From: Branchiostoma floridae | Lineage: Eukaryota; Chordata; Leptocardii; Amphioxiformes; Branchiostomatidae | Direction: 5' to 3' | NCBI RefSeq assembly: GCF_000003815.2 | Contig: NC_049979.1 | Span: 10,827,381 to 10,891,380, forward strand | DNA length: 64,000 bases | Shown: piece by piece, positions 1 to 11,441 of the stretch | Layout of the letters: every line of letters begins with the position of its first letter | Position numbering within the stretch: the first letter of the stretch is position 1 | Translations under genes and position numbers: made by a program | Notes under the pieces: generated by a model | What the model was told of the DNA's origin: nothing | Seen by the model: the letters and a program-made list of their open reading frames with translations, nothing else | The model's database searches: none

Positions 1-864
1 CCGGGAGGAATGGTGGTGGTCGCCATGATCATCTACAAATGCCTCCTTCCACAGGCCAAGAAATGGTTTGCCCAAACACAGGAGAAGGAGCCTACAGAGA
101 ACGGGAGAGACCCAGCAGACTCAGAATCAGAGTCATCTGAGGACAGTGATGGTGCCCCAATAGACCCCAGTGCAGCGATAGTGTACCACATGCTTCAGCT
201 GATGGCCTTCTTCCTTCTGGCCTTGATCATCATGCGCCTGAAGCTGTTCTTCACCCCTCAGCTGTGCCTGGCTGTGTCCCTGCTGGCATCCCGGCAGCTG
301 TTTGGGTGGGTGGGCAGCCAGACCCGACACACCTTCATCCTGTTTATCGTCCTGGGAGCCATGAGCATCAAGGGTTCCTCCGAACTGCGCCATCAGTGGA
401 GCATTCTGGGGGAATTCAGCAACGTACCCCATGAAGAGATGATGGAGTGGATGATTGCCAGGACCCCACCTGATGCAGTGTTCGCAGGGGCCATGCCCAC
501 CATGGCATCCATCAAGCTGTCAGCGCACAGGGCCATCGTGAACCACCCACACTACGAGGATGCCGGCCTCCGCGAGCGCACCAAGAGGGTGTACGGCATG
601 TACAGTCGTAAGCCGGTAGAGGAGGTGCACCGTGACCTACTGGCCATGGGAGTCACACACTTTGTGTTGGAGATGTCGTGGTGTCATCGTAGGACCAAAC
701 CAGGCTGCAGCTTGCCGGAGATCTGGGACTTAGAAGATCCACAGCGTGCAGGGAAACAGCCCACTTGCGATGCCGTCAAGAAGAAACCAGAACCTTACTT
801 CAAGGTCCTCTTCAAGAATAAGATATATATTGTACTTAAAGTCTTACAGGTACAAGATATGTGA
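1..864 (+). CDS. DPY19L1: DPY19L1-type protein C-mannosyltransferase, C-terminal part (5' end outside window)
   Basis: The reading frame is open from base 1 to the TGA at 862-864, so the 5' part of the gene lies to the left. Numbering from the first in-window Met (base 10) gives 284 residues. There are hydrophobic segments at about 2-13, 62-80, 82-98 and 107-120, an acidic Ser/Glu-rich loop at 26-50, and then a soluble C-terminal domain. Family-typical blocks are visible: GEFSNVPHEEMMEW (134-147), FAGAMPTMASIKL (158-170), NHPHYEDAGLRERT (178-191) and TKPGCSLPEIWDLEDP (229-244). Known family function: ER-membrane transfer of mannose from dolichol-phosphate-mannose to Trp in WxxW motifs of secreted and membrane proteins such as thrombospondin-repeat proteins. 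The blocks match the DPY19L1/L2 branch better than L3 or L4. Base 53 follows a pyrimidine-rich CAG, so an exon could begin there instead, but the frame and hydrophobicity continue to the left edge and I prefer a continuous exon. Confidence 0.93.
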   Translation, partial: PGGMVVVAMIIYKCLLPQAKKWFAQTQEKEPTENGRDPADSESESSEDSDGAPIDPSAAIVYHMLQLMAFFLLALIIMRLKLFFTPQLCLAVSLLASRQLFGWVGSQTRHTFILFIVLGAMSIKGSSELRHQWSILGEFSNVPHEEMMEWMIARTPPDAVFAGAMPTMASIKLSAHRAIVNHPHYEDAGLRERTKRVYGMYSRKPVEEVHRDLLAMGVTHFVLEMSWCHRRTKPGCSLPEIWDLEDPQRAGKQPTCDAVKKKPEPYFKVLFKNKIYIVLKVLQVQDM

Positions 865-3230
865 GCATATCCAGATATGTAAAATGGCATTTATTTATCA
901 GATGACATTGCCACTTTTAAGATTGAATGTTTTGCATGTATATTTTGTACCCTTTGCAGTATAACACTGTCAATGCAAGTTCACATGCACGTGTGTGTGT
1001 GTGTGTGTCACCAACACTAGGTACACAAGAGAGAGCCATAATTCAATATGACAGAAAGAAACATCTTGAGTATTAAAACACCAAAGGGATTCAACCATCC
1101 CATTTACAGCCATAACATAATATTACTGGTAGCTTTGCCAACATTGCATATGGTCATAGTTCCTGAGCCATATCTGTACTCTTATTAAGAAGTGGTGGTT
1201 TCTTTTATGCGCTCATGTCATATCAACTATTTTGTAAATACATGAAATGTTGTTGCAGAACTCATAGTATCCTATAACATTGCTGTAGCAATATATGTAG
1301 TTAATCTAGGTTATATAATTACCTTTGACAAGAAGACAATATTATCAATATGTATTTGGAAGTTCATCATAAAGTTTGTTGCTTTAGGGTACCATAATTA
1401 ATTGTTTGATATGTATGAAATGTTTGTCAAGGCAGGTAGAGTATCTCCTGTTGCATAAATGTTGTAGATAAATGTGTAGGAATTATTCCTGCAGTTAGCA
1501 AGTTGACCAGATTATGAGGAAAGTGACTCAATGTTACCTGTTTTACACACTGTACTTGCTGTGTGTTAGTTTATATTGGTTCCAGTGTAAGACAGTAGGA
1601 TTATGTATGTAAATGATCCTGTACACATTCCAGGTTCTGATAAAAGTCTCTCCATAGCCTTCTTTCAGCTGTTTTTTTTTTTTTTTTTTAATTCATCTAT
1701 TTTGCTACCTCTTCTCCCTGGATTATGTTACATTATATGATATTCATTGGGGACAAGTTCTGTTTTTGTACCTATTTCTGCACATACATACATTGCAGCA
1801 TGCTGGTACTTTCTTACTATGTTATTACAGTTTTTAGTTTAGGCTAGCATATTTCTTTCAGATAAGGGCTTTTAGATTAGTTGTAAAATGAGCCTCTTAC
1901 ATCCACATTGACTGTGGCCTGGAAAGATTTTGGCTTTTGATAGATAGTTGTGCCATGCCCATGGTTTGTCAGATGCAGCATCTTGTTTGGATGGGAAAAC
2001 AGGCCTTTCAACATAGCCTCAACTGATGAGGAAGTAGTTTTGTAAAGTGTTATGTCCAGTACTTACCATGTATTTTGGCAGATATGTACACAGAACAGTT
2101 GTTTGTTGGTGCCATTTTTCTGTGATGAGTACCAAATCAGCGGGACCAAAAGTGTATGACTTGTGTGGGTCTTCATCACTGTGCAGTTGTTTATTAAGTG
2201 ATGTAATATGAAGGGGTATTTGATATTGTGTTACATCTTCTTGTGCAGCATCTCCTTTTTGGAGACATTAGACCACTTCATGTATACCAAAGTACCACTG
2301 TCATACATGGCTAGGTTTGTCATAGTTTAGTGTTTTGTATCTTTGGAACATTGATGTGCAAAGATGTTGAATTGAATTATTTCAGAATGGCAACCAGTCA
2401 TCATTTGTGTCTTAAAAGCTGTGTGGATGAGTGAGATGGATGGTTCATTGTCACATTTCTACTCCAGATTATACCCTATCATCCTACACTGACTTGTTAC
2501 TCTGTGAAATAAGACTATTGCCAGAGGGCAGTACCCAAGATAAAAAGCAAAGAAAGCGTACCCACTTGACGAAGCTGGCAACGTCACACCCTTTAATATT
2601 CATTCACATGCTATGAACAAGCTTATCTGAGTTGTTTGCCCCCTTGGAATCAAAATTAGGTTACTCCTTGCACTTAAAAGGCATTCTCATGGTATCTGCA
2701 CGGACTAAACAACTACAAAATAGTGGTCTCCCCATATGTCATGTTTGAAAATTCAAACGTATCACGCTACACTATAAAGATGTTGTCAACATAACCTGCA
2801 TTCTAACCGATCAGAAATAACGAACCCCTGCACATATTCAACATCACAACCACTTTCCTTCTTGCCATGGGAATGCATCATTTGTGGTCCAATATATTAC
2901 CTGTTGGGAATCTCCTCGTTCCCTGGGTAATTTGGACGTCACGTCCAGGCAGTCGTTATCTGCGTTACCATGGGAACGTGGATTCTGGAAGGTAGGTTGT
3001 GCGTCAGAACTTAAGCAGGTTTTACTAACTAGCTCCAGGGGTGTATCGGTGTGCGGCAGGAGCACAATCAGTCTTATGCTATGGTTATGACTAGAGGAGA
3101 TTACAGTCCTGAAAATAGGGTCTGTAGATATGGATTCTCTTTTTTGCAGATTGTGGACCGAGGTGATCCAAACAGTTGAACAATACAAAACTAAATGCTT
3201 CAGGCAACTGATGTTTTAAAGTGACATTGT
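865..3230 (+). other. DPY19L1 3' UTR and following non-coding DNA
   Basis: This stretch is AT-rich with no coding signal. It contains a (GT)n tract at 991-1008 and a T-run at 1672-1690. An ATTAAA at 1072-1077 is a possible poly(A) signal. I see no canonical AATAAA before about 2800, so the end of the 3' UTR is not fixed. Small open frames at 2431-2616 and 2844-3188 have no recognisable content. Confidence 0.5.
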
Positions 3231-3234
3231 AAGT

Positions 3235-3350
3235 ATACAGATATTGTTAAATTCACATTGAACAATCCTTCGTCAACTGTTACAAAGAGGAGCCAGGAGC
3301 TCATCTGTGAGGCTGCTACCAGCTGAGCTACAGGGACATTCCTTGGAAGC
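3235..3350 (-). mobile_element. degenerate tRNA-derived SINE head
   Basis: The minus strand reads TAGCTCAGCTGG at 3330-3319, an exact match to the RNA polymerase III A-box pattern TRGCNNAGYNGG. It is preceded by GTCCCTG, as in a tRNA 5' end. A clear B box (GGTTCGANTCC) does not follow at the right distance, so this is not an intact tRNA gene. I read it as a decayed SINE head, and the limits are approximate. Confidence 0.4.
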
Positions 3351-3435
3351 AGTGTACTTGCTTAACTACCAGCTATTAGTGAGGAGGTCAAAAAGAATAC
3401 AAGTTCCATCAGACTAACATCGCTGGCTGAAAAAA

Positions 3436-3485
3436 AACAGTAGAAGTTAGCCAAATAGGGAGAATAATTTGCCTGGGGAGTTAGG
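3436..3485 (+). repeat. dispersed repeat fragment (copy 1, AACAGTAGAAGTTAGCCAAA)
   Basis: This 50-bp block aligns without gaps to 17590-17639. Shared parts include AACAGTAGAA, CCAAATAGG and GAATAAT, followed by GAGTTAG. The inner part of the foldback at 30060-30257 carries a related GTAGAAATGGAACAAATAG string, so all three probably belong to one element family. Confidence 0.55.
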
Positions 3486-3489
3486 CCAC

Positions 3490-6400
3490 CATGGGATTCA
3501 TTTGCCTTCCGAGGATAAGTTTTACCCTTCCCACAGACTCTCTCTCTTGGCCGATTGTTCATCGCATCCATGACCCGTAAGAAGGCTTGGTGCAAGGCTT
3601 ATCTATCCGATATAATTTGTTCACGCTTCTAACACACCATGATAACCCTGAGATGAATGCCTCCTGGATAATTCGTCAACGGATCAACCATAGCGCGAAT
3701 GACGTTCGTCCAGATACTTTTCTGTCAACGCCTCCGCTTTCTCACATCAATATTGGCAATTTATCTTCTTATTAATGTGGAATGATTCGAATCATGGGTC
3801 TTCATATGCACACCGAGACGAAATTGGTTTTGCTGGAAAGAAGTTCGCACTAGACTAAGTAATAACGTACGAGTCCTTAAATACAGGGATGCATTTATGA
3901 TATGAAAACATACTCCTTTACACGTAAATTCCAATGTGAAAAGAATATGACTTCGCAGTAAGAAAGGTACATCAAAGGGCATACATGCAACAGTGCAAGC
4001 CTTTAAGAGTTATTATATGAATACCATAAAGAGGGCTTACCAGTGCCAACATTTCTACTGCCTCCCTCATGGCAAAGATGGCTGGTGGCAGAAAGATTTT
4101 TGAAACGTTGGAAATTTATCATCCATCTTTAACGTTAACAATCTGGCGATTTGATAACATAAAAATAAAGAGAAACAATTTCAGCTAAATGAAGCAAACC
4201 ATACTTCAATCATGTACTTTGTTCAACATATTTTAAGTCGACCACATAAACCTGTCTAAACGACATCCTCTAGTGTTTCCATGAGGCATCTCAGCAAAAG
4301 AAACTACCGCGCTGCCATGTGTATATCATCGATGTTCCATTTACTTTCCTGTTTCACTGAACGTACCAGTGTCGAAATTGCTTGGTTTTTCTAGTAATCG
4401 CCAGGCACCTTGCATTAGCAATCGCACTTTCGGCATCGCCCGCACACCTGTGGCTTTGAACCTAGCACTGGTACTGAATTGGCTGCTGCGTCTCTGCCAT
4501 ATATTATCCTGCCCAGGAGGCACGATTGCAGAAAAAACACTTAACATTGACGACTATAGCTAAGGGCTTTATAGATGAACGTGTCACTGTTTAAATGGTT
4601 AGTGGAGCTCGAGGTTTTCTCTAGATTCATGGCCTTGCCTCCACAATGATCTACCCGGTTTTAATAGAAGTACAAGGTTTATAACGTTGTCAGAGAAAAC
4701 ATTCGGATTGACATTTATAAGGATTATGGACTGTCAAAATGTTATAACTGACTATTTATCGGCTTTTTCCAGAACGCACAACTGTAAATGATGTTGCCAA
4801 TCTTAGTGAAGCTTTGAGGAGGTACCTCACTACTACTCTCTAAGCAGAGATCGTTTCCTCCTTCTGCTTGACTGTCAGTAAACGGGTTCTAATCAGAGGA
4901 AGGTACTTGTAACAGTGTCTTCCTTTAACTACTACCTGGAGATGAGTACCTCTTGAATTTCGAAAGGAGGCGCAAGTTACCCAGGAACAAGCTGTAGGAA
5001 TTCTGCAGCTGCAGTCCCCTTCCCAACCGACAGATCGCGAACGTAACTTGGCCATGCTGATTGCGATCGGGCAAGGCCCTGTTTCCAGCTGCATTCATGA
5101 GATATGGCCTGCCTCAATCAGGTGTCACAGCCCCAATTCCATTTCATTCTGGACGGAATGCCTGTGCATGTTCGCTGAACAGTTCATCTGCGTACCGCTG
5201 TCTCTCGGTGCAGTGACATTCGACGTAGGTCGTCATGTGGTTTTGATGTCGTCAATTTTCAAGCAGGCGGTGACAGAACCAAAAGTCGACAGGACAGCCT
5301 TTTCCGCAGCAAGTTTTGTACCACATGTGCACGAATATCTCGAGAATGTTGATAGGCTTGGTGGTGGCATATTTGGCCCATCAAAAGAAAACAAATCTAA
5401 TACATGTACCTGGTTTCGTTCGCATGGAATTTTGTACATTCATTCTGGACACAATGCATATGAATCAATGAAGCACAAAAGTGTTGCTTGAAATGAAGCC
5501 GCCACGGACCCTACTCTTATGACAAGGCGTTGAAATCCACAGGAAGTCGACCGATATACAGCAGTGCTTTGACACATATCCTTAAACAGTTGATTGTAAC
5601 CCGTCTCCAAACAAGTCAATACTTTGACAATTCCGCTCAAGACACCAAGGAAGACTCCTATTCCCGGGCAGATGTCGAAAGGTCGACTCTGTGCTTTACA
5701 TGTGTTTTTGATGCATTTTTTACGTCTTTCTATTGGCCCATCTTCATTCTCATTGCACCTGTCTCCTGAGAGAATGACGTAGAAATTGAATGTCTCAAAT
5801 ACGCGTACTGATCCGAACCCTACACCCGTTTGGAGATTCTCGGCGGCTTGTTGCCTGTCCGCACTGTCGGACGCTGTGATCCGTCAGTGTTCTCTAACAA
5901 GGCAGTGCATATGGATGGCCCACTTTAGCCGGCGATCCGAGTGGAAATTGGGGCATAGTTAGGCAGGCATGATTATTTTCTGACCCTCATACGTCAGGCA
6001 CGTGTCCCAAAAGTAGACGTACAAACAGCATGCAAGTTATAACAACTTTTACATGCAAATGTTAGGAACAACAGCGAAAGCGGCTTCCAACTCGTGTCTA
6101 TCACTGTCTTCCTTTATAACATGAACCATTGATTAGTCACCGATCTAGTCATTGTATAGAGCTATAGCCTATCTAAATAACTGATCTATTGTAATCTTTC
6201 ACTATAGCACATTCTTAAAAAAGACATTGATCGCTACCTAAACACAGCGTTATTTCTTTGAGACTTTTACAGTTGGGCACATGTAAAGATGAGAATTAAT
6301 GATCAATCGCGTGTAACTATGTTATACAGTTGTGTTCTTTTTTGTTAGATATATATCTGCAAAGATGGAAGGATGCCTACTTTTGTAAATGCGCATGTGA

Positions 6401-7740
6401 AATATCACGTGAATCACGTACATGTACAGTGCATTCCGTGGCATGACCTCATTGTAAAATGACAAATCGCTGCCTTTCATGATATTAAACATAGAACTAT
6501 TAGAAGTAAAAACTTAAGTGCCCTTGATGTATCAATCATCTTCATCTTCTGTAGGTGCTCTTCACCCGACATTGTCACCGAGCTTTTAGAAAATGGGTAC
6601 CATTTATCAACGAGTTTCCGCTATCCAGGCTGACACGTGTCGCACCCAACCACAACGCCAATAAAAGAAGGAACTGGGCTTTCCAGCTTGATCTCTGTCT
6701 GAGTGTCACATTTGGTTATCACGGTGAAGGGCCGTCTGGCATGACGATGAGAAGGGGGCTATAGGAGAGGCATAAAACCACTGTCAGTAACTGAGTTGGT
6801 TTGTGGCAGAAGAGCGAGTGAGAATAGTCCTTTCATGGCGATGGAATATCTACACTGCTGACGTAAATGTCTATCATCGACAACATGAAGTGGCCATCTT
6901 TAAACGATTTATATCGCAGCTGCACAGACAACGTACGTCCATATACGTTCTCGGCCGCATTTCGGGTGTAATCTACGTACTGGCTGGCATGTGGCCATCA
7001 TGACTGACTAGTACTGTGCCTTACAGGAGATTCGGCCTATTTATGGAGCGGTAATGACCCCAATAGGACGGCTGTCTATAAGAGTCCCAGGGCAGAAGCC
7101 GTTTTCCTTTCAAAAGACAGCATTTAGAGACAGTACTTTTGGAAATTCTTCATACATCCATCTCAAAGTCTTGAGCACGTAAAAAAACACAGCGAAATTT
7201 GTTCGGGGGTGGGGGTGGGATTGAACCGATAAAATTCAAGTATTGAAGCAAAACATAGATGGTGCCTCCAGTGGATCTATAAACCAGTAAATGTCTTAGA
7301 CATTTTATCTTGGTATGTGTGCCTTGGTCAGATAGTATATGACATCAAACAAGTATTCGGAACATGTAAGTCATCCGATCCATATCTCTACCGAAAACGT
7401 AGAAATTCATATTCCACTGCCAGTAAAAAAAGAATCCTCGGATACCTAGAGTACAAATAGAGTAGTAGTTACAACTATTTTACTTATTTACCGACTGATG
7501 ATGATGACATCTATGCTGCATGCCATTGTTTGTTTTGATAGCAGTTATCAATCGGGCGTGAGTTTGTAATAAACATATCTGCTGACGGGCGTTGTTCAAA
7601 ACATAACGGGATCTGGGTTAGTAGACCGTTGACATTCTATCTTGGCTATTCAAAGTGTACAAATAGGCCAAGTACAAATAGACTTAGAATAGTTACATCT
7701 ACTAAATATTCATAGAGGTTATATTTTCACTAGCGTTTGT
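3490..7740. other. intergenic DNA without recognised gene
   Basis: No conserved protein, RNA gene or clear repeat was recognised here. The longest open frame is 5048-5491 on the + strand (147 residues). It has no domain, no membrane pattern and no family signature that I can see, and I do not call it a gene. Confidence 0.4.
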
Positions 7741-7759
7741 GTGGCTGTGTGACTGGGAA

Positions 7760-8480
7760 CAAGATAACTCAAGAACGGCTGGATGGATTAGTTTCATACT
7801 TGGTGTGTTGGTAGGGCGTGGCAAAAGCTAAAAATGAGTAGATTTTGGGCCCCCTAGCAGCTTCCCTTGGCACTGCAGCGTAACTTCCGGTTTTGCTATC
7901 TCGTGTTCTGAACAAGCTATAGTTACGACTTTCGGATGTTAGATAGCTCTTGTGCTCAGGAAGAAGTGACATAAGTTTGGGCGCCCAGTGGCTACTTTTG
8001 GGATAGCAGGGACATTTTGTCAAGAACTTCTAAAGAGAATAACTCAAGAAAGAAACAACAGATTTTAATGATATTTGGTCTGTGGGACAGATTTCAGCCT
8101 CCTAACATTCAATTTTGGAACTGCATGTGACTTTTTGTCAACTCATTCCAAAGAGGATAACTGCAGAGAGGAACGAGGGATAATGGCATGCATGTTATGC
8201 AAATGAGGGCTTAATTTTCATAACTAATTAGGAAATTGTATAATTCTATTGTTTTCCATAACTGTACTTATATAAATACAACACATGTTCATGATGAGGA
8301 ACTGATTTGCATAACATATGCAAAAATTGCAAAACCGCTTAATGATTAATGATGTGAATTTCATACTTGTGACATGTGTATATCAGTCAATGATGAACGT
8401 CAATATGCATAAATCATGTTAAAGTCATTTGCATAGAAGTTAACAAAAACCTCTAGATACTCTAACGTTAGTTGCTATTT
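7760..8480. repeat. interspersed repeat with internally repeated ATAACTCAAGAA units
   Basis: A phrase recurs in diverging form at about 7763 (ATAACTCAAGAACGGCTGG), 8038 (ATAACTCAAGAAAGAAAC) and 8157 (ATAACTGCAGAGAGGAAC). Each is followed by similar text such as ATTTGGTCTGTG or ACTTGGTGTGTTG. The downstream part, to about 8480, is AT-rich with several ATGCAAAT-like strings. This is the look of an old transposable element built of degenerate internal repeats; the limits are approximate. Confidence 0.45.
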
Positions 8481-8484
8481 ATTC

Positions 8485-8605
8485 CATCCTTAATCTATTT
8501 TTTACCATTACTGTATTCTCGTGCACCATTGCTTTGCTCTGTTTGCATTAAGCCCGCGGGAGTGGATCTGCAATAAAACTATTATTAAAAGGCACTGACG
8601 GATAT
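8485..8605 (+). repeat. possible LINE 3' tail
   Basis: This short segment ends CTGCAATAAAACTATTATTAAAA. Its polyadenylation-like string followed by a short simple tail resembles the 3' ends at 37365 and 49701. The resemblance is one of form only, without a translatable reverse transcriptase end, so confidence is low. Confidence 0.25.
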
Positions 8606-9448
8606 TACTGAAACCTCTTGCCGCCCCTCCGTGACTGATGTTCCGCGGGACTGTTCAATACGCACCTGTCACCGCCACGGCTCAATAAGGTAAGATCTGC
8701 AGGGTGACATGAAAGCTGCTCTGAAGGCGCATTACTTTCAGCTTCCTTTATAGTACGGGCCGTCTGTCAGATTTTGGTGTGTGTGTATGGTGCGTGTGTG
8801 AACTGGAGGCCGTTAGTATACCTCAATTTACCTCAGTCTGAGATGTTTTTTTCCACGACGAAGCCTTAGTCTCTGAGCATTTGCGTCCCTGGGCGAAGTA
8901 GAAAATGTCTTACATTGAAGTTTTAAGAGATAGCACACCTGACAGGCCTCCCGACCTAGGTACCCATATATAGTAAGTGCCACCACGATAACGTGACCTG
9001 GGCGCTTACAGCTCGCGACCTCTGTATGATGAAACAGGGACTAAACCAATAGGGGGACTCCATTATAATAGGGAGACATATTCGCTATATGGCGGCTCTG
9101 GGATTAAATTCTTCGCCACTCGATCCCAACTGATCATGTGCACGCGACGTTGCCCTTTCGATCGATGTGTAAAGGTAGTGCTGAGGTAGGGACGTACAAC
9201 TCCTAACGTTGTGAATTGTAACTGAATTCTACACCACATTCACTGCAAACAGTGAACTACATGCAGGCTACAGCTGGTTGACACCGGGCATGCTTGCTGG
9301 ACCGGCTTTTTTAGGAGTGCTTGTCTGTCAGCGCAGTGCGTACGCCGTTCAGTGACAGCCTGAACAGTTGCTGCTAGTGCTGCACATAGCGGCCACACCA
9401 GCCCCAGCCTTACACAGTCCGTGAGTAGACAGAGTAGCAGATAGCACC

Positions 9449-9761
9449 ATGACTGGTTCAACAGAACAGGAACCGCAGGCGGAGGAGGTAAAGGCGACCA
9501 CCCCAGCGGAGGAGACCATCCCGCTGCAGGATGATGCTGAGGCTCGGAAGGATGACCCGGCTGGTGCCGAGGCGGACCCGGAAAGCGCGGCCGGCTCGCC
9601 CAGCCGATCGGAGAGCAAGCTCCAAAGAGGAAGGAGGTCGATCAAGAAGAAGACGCAGTACATTATCAGAGAAAAGCACGGCCCTATGAGAAATGCCATT
9701 CCCTACATGCCAATGCCGGTCGCTATCATCCTATGTGTGTTGAACATCCTCCCTGGAGTTG
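9449..9761 (+). CDS. stum-like: STUM-A coding exon 1
   Basis: It encodes residues 1-104 plus the first base of codon 105. The donor is GGAGTTG|GTTAGT. It holds the acidic tail and the first half of the first membrane segment, cut at the conserved PGxG site. Confidence 0.88.
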
Positions 9762-11154
9762 GTTAGTAACCCGATAAATAACATCATATTGTAGTTGTGC
9801 ATGTAACGCCGTCATCATGTGGGTCATATCCATATATGGTACATCCACATTTAGTTCCCTACGGTTTGTTTTGGTCGTGTTTGTATACAGTGGGATGTTT
9901 CCCAGCACGTAGAAATGTTGTTTGTGTTTGCTCTTACGAATGGCATGTCTTAATTTGTCTGGTGTGTGGCTGTGTACGATTCTGTACCATAGCAAACATG
10001 CACTAGTTTGTGGGGGTAGATAGCCACGCTGGGAATGCTAGACAGTACAAGCTGGTTTCCGTTAGTCGGAACTGGTACGAGGTATAGGTTTCCTATATTT
10101 GTACAGCTGACAAATACTGCAACAACGAACATTGGCATTGTATTTCCATGTCTCGGGGCATGGTTATTCCAAACATTGTATCAGTGATGTCTATGGCGGT
10201 AACTATATGTGTGGTTTATATAACAATTCCAAAGTTAAGCACAACAAGTAAAAGCTTGTATTACGACAAGTGACTTGTTATGTACTACGAGGTAACATGA
10301 CAAGCAACTATCCCAGTGCCTTACGAACTTAATAAGGCCACGTTGCTGATGCGAGGCGTGCGAGCGTGCGAATGAAAAAAAGAGTTTGGCCAAAACAGTT
10401 GCCTTCATTCTCAAGATCTAAGTGGTCAGGAAGGCTAAACAAATGACCAAACACACAGAGTATGGAATACCGAACAATGGATTCTTCATTTTTGGTCTTT
10501 CACATCTTCTGCGTTGACCTGGAATTAGCAATGACATTGTATGACATTAGTACATGTTTACCGATATGTTTTTGTTTTGTTTAAATTTACGGCATATATT
10601 TACTCATTTTGTATAATTTACAGCACGGGTTGAAATTTTCTCTTTCGGAAACGACCGAACATTGATGCGCGCGTGGATGTCATCCATATAATCCAATCAA
10701 CACGGCCTAACGCAATAATACTAAATAAAGCACATTATAGTGCCAATTTACTCACATGCAGGTCATTGAAATTCACGCCTAATGTCGAAGAGGTTACAAG
10801 GATGCCCCTCGACCTCTTTGCGAAGTGGAGCGACTATATGAAGGAGGCCCCTATGATTGCCCGTGGGCAGCATTTTGAAACGAGAATATGTACGATTCCA
10901 CTCAACACGAATAACCACAAAATATCATGATGCTTTTGGCTAGTACGTATACATAGGTTATTTTTGGATGCTATCTAATGAAGATTTCAAGTGGGCTGTG
11001 CATTGACGAAATGTGCGCGATTGTATCTCAGCCTGGGCGGCATTAAGGTTGATTTGATACCATACATCATGATGTTAGATAGGTTGGTGGTGGAACGAGA
11101 TAACGATTCATCAAAATATTACCTTGACACTCACATACATACACACATACACAT

Positions 11155-11209
<55 letters not shown>

Positions 11210-11229
11210 ACACACACACACACACACAC

Positions 11230-11284
<55 letters not shown>

Positions 11285-11355
11285 GCGCGCGCACGCGCGC
11301 ACGCACACACACACACACACACACACTCGCGCGCGCACGCGCGCGCGCACGCGCG

Positions 11356-11441
<86 letters not shown>

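Noticed and set aside
3319..3330. tRNA gene suggested by an exact A box
   Set aside because: There is no B box at the right distance and no cloverleaf arms, so it is better explained as a SINE head.
5048..5491. 147-codon open frame
   Set aside because: It has no recognisable domain, hydrophobic pattern or splice structure and lies in otherwise featureless DNA. Length alone is not enough in 64 kb.
7760..8200. CRISPR-like array suggested by recurring ATAACTCAAGAA
   Set aside because: The repeats are few, diverged and unevenly spaced in a eukaryotic context; they fit a decayed transposon.
9240..9699. Minus-strand frames opposite STUM-A exon 1
   Set aside because: They are shadows of the GC-rich coding exon, which has a clear family match on the + strand.
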